Of a stretch of DNA of 5,662 nt, positions 1-4,136 are shown piece by piece; position 1 is the first letter of the stretch; each line of letters opens with the position of its first letter. The notes below the pieces were generated by a model. It made no database searches. It had not been told where the DNA came from and saw only the letters and a program-made list of their open reading frames with translations. A program made the position numbers and the translations under genes. Source of the stretch: Candidatus Omnitrophota bacterium (GTDB lineage: Bacteria; Omnitrophota; Omnitrophia; Omnitrophales; Danuiimicrobiaceae); assembly GCA_016206945.1 (NCBI GenBank), contig JACQQP010000093.1:1-5662 (forward strand), written 5' to 3'.

Positions 1-1170
1 AGTTCCAACGAGAAAAGCTCCCGAGGTGAAGGGCATTTTTCTAAAGAGCCCGCCCATTTGTGAAATATCTTGCTCGCCGGTCGCGTGAATAATACTTCCG
101 GCGCTCAAAAAAAGGAGCGCCTTAAAAAACGCATGTGTGGTTAGATGAAACATTCCAGCCTGAGCGCTTCCAAGGCCAACGGCCATAACCATGTATCCGA
201 GTTGGCTGAGTGTAGAATAGGCTAAGATGCGCTTGATGTCTTTTTGGACGATGGCGTGAGTTGCCGCGAAGATGGCAGTAAAGCCGCCAATGTAGGCAAT
301 GATCTCGAGCGCAAGCGGAGCGAGAGCAAATAACGTAAACAAGCGCGCAAGGAGATAAACTCCCGCCGCCACCATGGTCGCGGCATGGATCAAAGCGCTT
401 ACAGGCGTCGGGCCTTCCATCGCATCAGGAAGCCAGACATGAAGAGGAAATTGAGCTGATTTCCCGAGAACACCGCTAAAAATAAGAAGCATCGCAGCCG
501 TAATCCACATTTGGTGGGCGTGTGAAGCTTGAACAAAATGAGGGATGGTTTGGTCGAGTTCAAATAGATTAAGCGAGGGGAGTCCTCCGCCTAGACCAGA
601 AAAGGTCCAAAGAAGTAAGATTCCAATGAGAAAACCAAAATCGCCAACTCGATTGGTCAAAAACGCTTTTTTGCCCGCATCCGCTGCTTCGGGCTTTTGA
701 TACCAGTGACCGATCAAAAGGTAAGAACTTAATCCAACAAGTTCCCAGAAGATAAAGAGCTCGAGAAGATTGCTTGAGAGCACAATTCCGATCATGGAAA
801 AGGCAAAGAGAGAAAGTCCTGCGAAATACCGCCGATAACCTTCATCCTGCTCCATATATTCAAGCGAATAATAGAAGATGGCGCTCCCAACACCGGTCAC
901 AACGAGAAGCATGAGAATTGAGAGGGGGTCAATCAAAAGACCTAGTTCAATTTGAAAACCGGAGAGATGAACCCACAGAATCGAAAGCACACGAGGTTCA
1001 AGTACTTCACCTAGGAATAGAGGCCACGCGAGTCTCAAACTAAGAAGGAAAGCCAGAAGCATCGCGGAGCATGCCAACCAGCCCGCAAGCCGCCTTTTCT
1101 TTTCAGATACAAGCGGAATGAGCAAGAAGGAACTAAAGGGCAGGAAAAGAATCCACCAAGTCCAGCGCAT
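1..1170 (-). CDS. nuoL: NADH-quinone oxidoreductase subunit L (NuoL), 3' end missing at window edge
   Basis: Antiporter-like proton-pumping membrane subunit at the distal end of the complex I membrane arm. The 390 visible codons are open from the ATG at 1170 to the window edge; NuoL is usually about 600-650 residues, so roughly the last third, including the lateral helix, is outside. Family signatures are clear: IDPLS at residues 80-84, FWELVGLSSYLL at 141-152 with the key Glu143, GKSAQFPLHVWLPDAMEGPT at 236-255 with pump Lys237, then ALIHAATMVAAGVYL with His262, the KDIKRILAYSTLSQLGYM stretch at 310-327, and THAFFKALLFL with Lys350. These match the charged residues known from E. coli NuoL (E144, K229, H254, K342). 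The start lies 2 bp after the nuoK stop, so the two are translated from one transcript. The product is multi-helical and sits in the inner membrane. Nothing suggests damage; the gene is only cut by the window. Confidence 0.97.
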   Translation of the reverse strand, partial: MRWTWWILFLPFSSFLLIPLVSEKKRRLAGWLACSAMLLAFLLSLRLAWPLFLGEVLEPRVLSILWVHLSGFQIELGLLIDPLSILMLLVVTGVGSAIFYYSLEYMEQDEGYRRYFAGLSLFAFSMIGIVLSSNLLELFIFWELVGLSSYLLIGHWYQKPEAADAGKKAFLTNRVGDFGFLIGILLLWTFSGLGGGLPSLNLFELDQTIPHFVQASHAHQMWITAAMLLIFSGVLGKSAQFPLHVWLPDAMEGPTPVSALIHAATMVAAGVYLLARLFTLFALAPLALEIIAYIGGFTAIFAATHAIVQKDIKRILAYSTLSQLGYMVMAVGLGSAQAGMFHLTTHAFFKALLFLSAGSIIHATGEQDISQMGGLFRKMPFTSGAFLVGT

Positions 1171-1172
1171 GG

Positions 1173-1475
1173 CTAATCTTTCATGAGATTCAATTCGTTC
1201 GGATCGAGAACCCCGTGCTTTCGGTAAAGAAGAACGGCGATGGCAAGGCCGATCGCCACTTCGCTCGCTGCAATGGCGATGACAAAAAGGCTCATAACTT
1301 GTCCCCCCAAGTCGGCACGAGCGGCCGAAAAAGCAACAAAGGAGAGATTGGCCGCATTCAACATAATTTCTATGGAAAGTAAGATGATAATGATATTGCG
1401 CCGAGTGAGCACGCCAAAAGTTCCAATGATGAAAAGCGCCGCGCTTATAATTAAGTAATGATGAATCGAAATCAT
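1173..1475 (-). CDS. nuoK: NADH-quinone oxidoreductase subunit K (NuoK)
   Basis: Small proton-channel subunit of the complex I membrane arm, related to MrpC. It is 100 aa, the family's normal length, with three membrane helices (about residues 4-23, 28-50 and 60-84). The two membrane glutamates needed for proton transfer, Glu36 in LLSIEIMLNAANL and Glu72 in AIAASEVAIGLAI, sit at the same positions as in E. coli, and the loop Arg25-Arg26 pair is present. The ending LDPNELNLMKD is also typical of the family. The ATG at 1475 is 4 bp after the nuoJ stop and the TAG is 2 bp before nuoL, so it is the middle gene of a nuoJKL transcript. No strong Shine-Dalgarno sequence is visible, and translation is probably coupled to nuoJ. 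Confidence 0.98.
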   Translation of the reverse strand: MISIHHYLIISAALFIIGTFGVLTRRNIIIILLSIEIMLNAANLSFVAFSAARADLGGQVMSLFVIAIAASEVAIGLAIAVLLYRKHGVLDPNELNLMKD

Positions 1476-1479
1476 CCAA

Positions 1480-2016
1480 TCACTGTCTTTTCTTAAGCTC
1501 CAATTGCGCTAGGTTGACTACGCCAAAGATACCGATCAAAAGGATTCCCGAGACAAGTTCAAATGGAAGCAGATAGGGGCCAAACAGTGCCTCACCGATT
1601 GCCTCAACAGTTCCTGAAAGGTCACGTTGTGGAGATGGCAGATCTTGCATGGCTAAGATGACGATCATCAATTCTGAAAGTAGAACAAGTAAAAAGAACA
1701 TATTCATCATTTTCGAGAGGTTAGACTGAGAAGATCTTTTGTGACTTAGAACGGTTTCTCGATTCGGTTCGTCTCCAATTCCGAGCAGCATGATGACAAA
1801 TAAAAAGAGGACGAGAATCGCGCCTGCGTAGATTAAGATTTGTATGGCGGCAACAAAATAGGCTTCGAGGAGTACGAAAAGGGCTGAAAGAGCCAGCATG
1901 GTGATGGTGAGCGCCAGGACGCCGTAAGTGGGCCGGCGATTCGTAACGACCATGAGAGCGCTTGCAATGGCCGTCAGCGAAAAAAGATAAAATAAAATTA
2001 CTTCCAAGTAGTTCAT
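1480..2016 (-). CDS. nuoJ: NADH-quinone oxidoreductase subunit J (NuoJ)
   Basis: Membrane-arm subunit of complex I that links the quinone-site module to the proton pumps. It is 178 aa, close to the usual 160-190. Five hydrophobic helices can be seen (about residues 4-25, 30-50, 54-79, 104-123 and 151-172). The third, AAIQILIYAGAILVLFLFV, is the hallmark NuoJ helix with conserved Tyr63, which forms a pi-bulge in solved structures. The FELVSGILLIGIFGVVNLAQ-like last helix is also typical. The ATG at 2016 has no clear Shine-Dalgarno sequence. A sigma70-like promoter lies just upstream (2043-2070), so nuoJ appears to be the first gene of its transcript. nuoA-I are not next to it in this window, so complex I genes are either split or this is a second nuo locus. 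Confidence 0.96.
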   Translation of the reverse strand: MNYLEVILFYLFSLTAIASALMVVTNRRPTYGVLALTITMLALSALFVLLEAYFVAAIQILIYAGAILVLFLFVIMLLGIGDEPNRETVLSHKRSSQSNLSKMMNMFFLLVLLSELMIVILAMQDLPSPQRDLSGTVEAIGEALFGPYLLPFELVSGILLIGIFGVVNLAQLELKKRQ

Positions 2017-2042
2017 TTTGTTGTAGATAGGACTGAGGCGTC

Positions 2043-2070
2043 AGTATAACAAAGCCTTCTTAAAAATCAA
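2043..2070 (-). promoter_or_regulatory. Candidate sigma70 promoter for nuoJKL
   Basis: On the minus strand TTGATT (2070-2065) and TATACT (2048-2043) are 16 bp apart. They match the -35 consensus at 4 of 6 and the -10 consensus at 5 of 6. TG one base before the -10 box gives an extended -10 (TGTTATACT). Transcription would begin near 2036, leaving a leader of about 20 nt before the nuoJ ATG. Position and quality fit a real promoter, but no transcript data support it. Confidence 0.5.
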
Positions 2071-2102
2071 ATGGGAAATAAATGCAGTCTGAAACCGGCC
2101 GC

Positions 2103-2130
2103 TTTACAGACGTATGCTGCGGTGTACAAT
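2103..2130 (+). promoter_or_regulatory. Candidate sigma70 promoter for the plus-strand membrane-protein gene
   Basis: TTTACA (2103-2108) and TACAAT (2125-2130) are separated by 16 bp, each 5 of 6 to the bacterial consensus. The predicted transcription start, 6-8 bases after the -10 box, falls on or next to the ATG at 2137. If correct, the mRNA is leaderless or nearly so, and the in-frame ATG at 2071 cannot be the start. Together with the nuoJ promoter it forms a divergent pair. Confidence 0.4.
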
Positions 2131-2136
2131 GAAGGC

Positions 2137-2418
2137 ATGCAGATCCAGGTTCCGATTGAATGGGTTCAAGCGGCGTTGATTTCTGTTGCTTCTTGCGGAA
2201 TAGGGCTTGGGGTTTTGTCGATTGCTTTACCGAAACGCTCGATCCAACTTTATCAATGGATGATGAAGAATTTCAATTGGCGTGTGGAACCGATCCATTA
2301 CGAGCGAGAACTGCGCAATACAAGGGTTCTGGGCTTTTGGCTCTTCGTAATGAGCGTTTTGATGCTCGTTGCTTTATTCAAACCTGAGTGGGTTCGAGCT
2401 GGCTGGCTTGGCGCGTAA
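2137..2418 (+). CDS. Small two-helix membrane protein, unknown function
   Basis: I do not recognise this 93-aa protein. It has two hydrophobic segments, about residues 9-31 (VQAALISVASCGIGLGVLS region) and 64-82 (VLGFWLFVMSVLMLVALF). Between them is a polar, basic loop of about 30 residues containing LPKRSIQLYQW, RVEPIHYERE and RNTRVLG. The membrane pattern and the charged loop look like real coding sequence. It is the only plus-strand gene and lies between the atp and nuo blocks. I chose the ATG at 2137 over the in-frame ATG at 2071 because a promoter-like pair ends at 2130 and the extra 22 residues look non-coding; GAAGG sits only 1 base upstream, so a usual Shine-Dalgarno spacing is absent. 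Its last 41 bases overlap the 3' end of atpC tail to tail. A link to respiratory complexes is only suggested by position. Confidence 0.7.
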   Translation: MQIQVPIEWVQAALISVASCGIGLGVLSIALPKRSIQLYQWMMKNFNWRVEPIHYERELRNTRVLGFWLFVMSVLMLVALFKPEWVRAGWLGA

Positions 2419-2656
2419 GAAAGACGGCGCGGTTATCCAGCACCTCCACGATTCCAGGTCCTACTCGGAAGTAATGTTCCGTCTGTGATTCGTCTCGAAT
2501 CTTAATCTTCCCACCGCTTGAACGAGCCAAGAGTGGGGCGTGATGGGCCAGCACGCCGAAATAGCCTTCCATTTGAGGAGCAATGAATGAAGCGATCGTC
2601 CCGCTGTAGAACACTTTCTCAGGCGTTAGAATCTCAAATTGAAATGTGTTGGGCAT
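2378..2656 (-). CDS. atpC: ATP synthase F1 epsilon subunit, short form without C-terminal helices
   Basis: Epsilon is part of the central rotor stalk of F1Fo ATP synthase; its N-terminal beta-sandwich binds gamma and the c-ring. The 92-aa product has the expected landmarks: FEILTPEKVFYSG at 7-19, the GYFGVLAHHAPLLA turn at 31-44 (GxxGxLxxHAPLL in the family) and VGPGIVEVLDNRAVFLTRQA at 65-84. It stops there, while most bacterial epsilons are about 130-140 aa and carry a two-helix inhibitory domain. Short versions are known in some phyla, for example Chlorobi and Bacteroidetes, so this need not be a defect. I prefer the ATG at 2656. A GTG at 2665 would add three residues and overlap the hydrolase stop, but the duplicated copy upstream shares only the ATG and 3 bases before it. 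The 3' end overlaps the convergent gene by 41 bp. Confidence 0.93.
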   Translation of the reverse strand: MPNTFQFEILTPEKVFYSGTIASFIAPQMEGYFGVLAHHAPLLARSSGGKIKIRDESQTEHYFRVGPGIVEVLDNRAVFLTRQASQLEPTQV

Positions 2657-2659
2657 AAT
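2613..2659 (-). repeat. 47-bp direct repeat, copy 1 (5' end of intact atpC)
   Basis: Covers three bases before the atpC ATG and its first codons through GAGAAAGT. It is repeated in the same orientation at 3438-3484 with one difference (G at 2622, A at 3447), which changes Pro12 to Leu in the copy. The repeats bracket the hydrolase gene and are 825 bp apart start to start. The identity ends sharply on the upstream side. Confidence 0.95.
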
Positions 2660-2661
2660 GT

Positions 2662-3369
2662 TCACTCATTCTTCTCAACCCAATTGAGCACCCGTTCAGT
2701 CCAACTCGAATCCGGAGTGTAGAAGAGGCCATGTCCCCGGCCCGTTTGGAGGACAAGTTCTTGGCTGTCAAGGTTTGCGGCTTCGTCGAATGCTTCGCGA
2801 CACGTTCCCGCTTCTTGATCCGCTGAGTCGTAGATCGACAGGATGCGGCCACGAAGATTGTGGGCATGCCCTTTTAAAAACGGCACATAACTTTCTCGAA
2901 ACCTCGACCCGGATTTTCCACAGCCTGCCAAAACAACATAGTTAATTTCAGGTTCACTCAATAAGCTAGCAACAATCAGCGTCATCAGCCCACCTTTCGA
3001 GTGACCCATCACGGCGATGTGATGTGACGGCACGCCATCCTCCAACAAATCTTCGATTTGACCGGCAATCTTCTTCGCATACTCCATCGGATGAATTCTA
3101 CCTTGGCGGACTTCACTGGTCACCTTATGGCCGGTAGCCTCAAGTGCACGAATGATTTTTTCATATTCGTAGCGGCCATGTTTGGGATGCTCCTCATTAA
3201 ACCCACGCGTTTCGAGCCAAGCGCCGTGCATGTAAAAAATATATTTCTCAGGTGGTTTAGACTCTTCAGGAGACTCAGCGCACGATTCACTCTGGAATAC
3301 CGCAGCATTCAAGATAAGTAACCATACGCTCAACGGGATCCAAAACCTAGTTGCGGTTATCATTGGCAT
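2662..3369 (-). CDS. Probable secreted alpha/beta-hydrolase (serine esterase/lipase-like)
   Basis: The 235-aa product looks like a small alpha/beta-hydrolase of unknown substrate. From the ATG at 3369 it begins with a signal-peptide-like stretch: a short basic start, the hydrophobic core FWIPLSVWLLILNAAVF, and a possible signal peptidase site after SCA near residue 31. IFYMHGAW at about 44-51 is the usual first strand and oxyanion-loop region. VMGHSKGG at 120-127 is the nucleophile elbow with Ser124. IYDSAD at 179-184 offers the acid (Asp181 or Asp184), and GRGHG holds the likely catalytic His213. A second ATG lies at 3363; an upstream in-frame TTG at 3447 lies inside the atpC-derived repeat and would add 26 low-complexity residues before the signal, so I reject it. 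The gene lies between direct repeats of the atpC 5' end, and its TGA is 5 bp before the atpC ATG. No role in ATP synthase is known for this family; it looks like an insertion. Confidence 0.8.
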   Translation of the reverse strand: MPMITATRFWIPLSVWLLILNAAVFQSESCAESPEESKPPEKYIFYMHGAWLETRGFNEEHPKHGRYEYEKIIRALEATGHKVTSEVRQGRIHPMEYAKKIAGQIEDLLEDGVPSHHIAVMGHSKGGLMTLIVASLLSEPEINYVVLAGCGKSGSRFRESYVPFLKGHAHNLRGRILSIYDSADQEAGTCREAFDEAANLDSQELVLQTGRGHGLFYTPDSSWTERVLNWVEKNE

Positions 3370-3481
3370 TTTCGGTACTTTTCCACTTCCTCTTTCTACT
3401 TTTGGTCGAGCATTTCCAGAAGTGAGGGGGTTTAAAAACTTTCTCAAGCGTTAGAATCTCAAATTGAAATGTGTTGGGCAT
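3347..3481 (-). pseudogene. Truncated duplicate of the atpC 5' end (44-codon ORF)
   Basis: The ORF starts with 16 residues of epsilon (MPNTFQFEILT, Leu instead of Pro, EKVF), then leaves the family and continues for 28 basic residues to a TAG at 3349-3347. The match is near perfect to 3438, and VF is still shared at protein level just beyond. It cannot make an epsilon subunit. Its stop lies 14-20 bases past the hydrolase start codons (3369 or 3363), which themselves lack a well-spaced Shine-Dalgarno site. It may therefore act as a translated leader that couples the hydrolase to the operon; that is inference. Upstream, GAGGGG lies about 10 bases before its ATG. Confidence 0.75.
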
Positions 3482-3484
3482 AAT
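3438..3484 (-). repeat. 47-bp direct repeat, copy 2 (upstream of the hydrolase)
   Basis: 46 of 47 bases are the same as 2613-2659. It includes the atpC ATG and the next 14 codons. The flanking bases differ on both sides: upstream is the spacer after the nucleotidyltransferase gene, downstream the start of the hydrolase region. If the hydrolase unit was inserted, this copy keeps the old upstream junction and copy 1 keeps the old gene body. Confidence 0.95.
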
Positions 3485-3495
3485 TATCCGACCCC

Positions 3496-3512
3496 TCGGG
3501 GAGTTTCCCCGA
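3496..3512 (-). other. Short hairpin after the nucleotidyltransferase gene
   Basis: TCGGGG and CCCCGA form a perfect 6-bp, GC-rich stem with a 5-base loop, 9 bases beyond the stop of the nucleotidyltransferase gene. No T-run follows on the minus strand (the next bases are GGGG), so it is not a standard intrinsic terminator. It could pause RNA polymerase, stabilise an mRNA end or be a trace of the insertion. Confidence 0.5.
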
Positions 3513-3520
3513 CCGCTCAA

Positions 3521-3991
3521 TTATCTTCGTCGATAACCACTTCTCTGAAATTTTTTGCGTAGCAGTTCCAGGTCGGCTTGGTCTTGTTTGCGGGCTGTAG
3601 CCTCTTTGTTTAAAATCAACTCGTTTTTTCCAATGAAGAATGTCGGTTGCGTTCCGTATGTGCCACGAACTCGATGCTTCCAAATATCCCGAAAGGTGCA
3701 GCCCTTGATCGAGGTGATTAGATCGACGCGGACTGGTTCATAACCTAATTGGATGAACCGTTCTGGCTCAGCAAAATCCTTAGCCCTTATTTTCAACGAA
3801 CCGAATCCAAATTCCTTCAATGCAGAAACGATTTTCCGTCCGTTCGTGATCGTTGGCTCGACCAAAAGATCCATGTCTTTTGTATAGCGCGGCCGAACGT
3901 GAAAAGCGAAAGCATATGCTCCTATAATGCAATAACGAACGCGATGTTTATTGAATAACCTTAATAACTCTACGAAGTCTTGCTCCGCCAT
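3521..3991 (-). CDS. Nucleotidyltransferase-fold protein (MNT/AbiEii-like, short form)
   Basis: The 156-aa protein has the layout of the DNA polymerase beta-like nucleotidyltransferase superfamily. IIGAYAFAFHVRPRYTKDMDLLVEP at 22-46 gives the helix-strand core, with Gly24 and the metal-binding pair Asp39 and Asp41 (DMD). VRVDLIT at 88-94 supplies the third acidic residue, Asp90. LILNKEATARKQDQADLELL at 125-144 matches the conserved NK...KD.AD.E.L tail common in AbiEii-like and related uncharacterised proteins. Substrate and target are unknown; relatives include toxin-antitoxin and abortive-infection proteins that move nucleotides to RNA or protein. The start ATG at 3991 lies inside the upstream small ORF (44-bp overlap), so the two are translationally coupled. 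It sits between atpD and atpC, where the family has no known function, which suggests horizontal acquisition. The second glycine of the usual G[GS] motif is Ala25. Confidence 0.85.
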   Translation of the reverse strand: MAEQDFVELLRLFNKHRVRYCIIGAYAFAFHVRPRYTKDMDLLVEPTITNGRKIVSALKEFGFGSLKIRAKDFAEPERFIQLGYEPVRVDLITSIKGCTFRDIWKHRVRGTYGTQPTFFIGKNELILNKEATARKQDQADLELLRKKFQRSGYRRR

Positions 3992-4136
3992 TTATTCTTT
4001 TCCATTTCAGGTATGCTTCCCGGAGAAAGTCTACGGTTTCGACCCGTTCTCTTGAAGAGAGAGCCCGATAATACCGAACCTCAAAACGTTCGGCATCTTC
4101 GAACGATTTTGCTTTGTGCACCCAGATTTTTTTCAC
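3948..4136 (-). CDS. Short conserved-looking protein paired with the nucleotidyltransferase
   Basis: This 62-aa basic protein starts with a GTG that overlaps the atpD stop (GTGA) and ends 44 bp inside the nucleotidyltransferase gene. It is soluble and probably helical: KAKSFEDAERFEVRYYRALSSRERVETVDFLREAYLKWKR, then an RLRRVIKVIQ tail. The 'YY..LS..ER.E...FLRE.Y.K.K' pattern is one I recall from small ORFs placed before nucleotidyltransferase genes in several bacterial lineages, but I could not check this. It has no HEPN motif (RxxxxH), so the pair is not the standard MNT-HEPN system. A role as antitoxin, adaptor or regulator of its partner is inference from gene order and overlap. Being joined to the last codon of atpD gives it expression from the atp operon. 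Confidence 0.75.
   Translation of the reverse strand: MKKIWVHKAKSFEDAERFEVRYYRALSSRERVETVDFLREAYLKWKRINGGARLRRVIKVIQ

Noticed and set aside
2071..2136. ATG at 2071 as start of the plus-strand gene
   Set aside because: The added residues do not look coding, and a promoter-like pair lies downstream of that ATG.
2160..2387. 75-codon plus-strand ORF in a second frame of the small membrane-protein gene
   Set aside because: It lacks the membrane-helix pattern seen in the main frame and looks like a frame shadow.
2634..2867. 77-codon minus-strand ORF ending in YAQHISI
   Set aside because: It lies within the hydrolase in another frame. Its ending is shared with an ORF at 3459-3683 only because both run through the 47-bp repeat.
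3370..3447. TTG start at 3447 for the hydrolase
   Set aside because: It would begin inside the atpC repeat and place 26 non-family residues before an otherwise normal signal peptide.
3496..3512. Intrinsic terminator after the nucleotidyltransferase
   Set aside because: The stem is only 6 bp and is followed by GGGG rather than a T-run on the minus strand.
3459..3683. 74-codon minus-strand ORF ending in YAQHISI
   Set aside because: Frame shadow of the nucleotidyltransferase gene; the shared tail is a by-product of the repeat, not a gene family.
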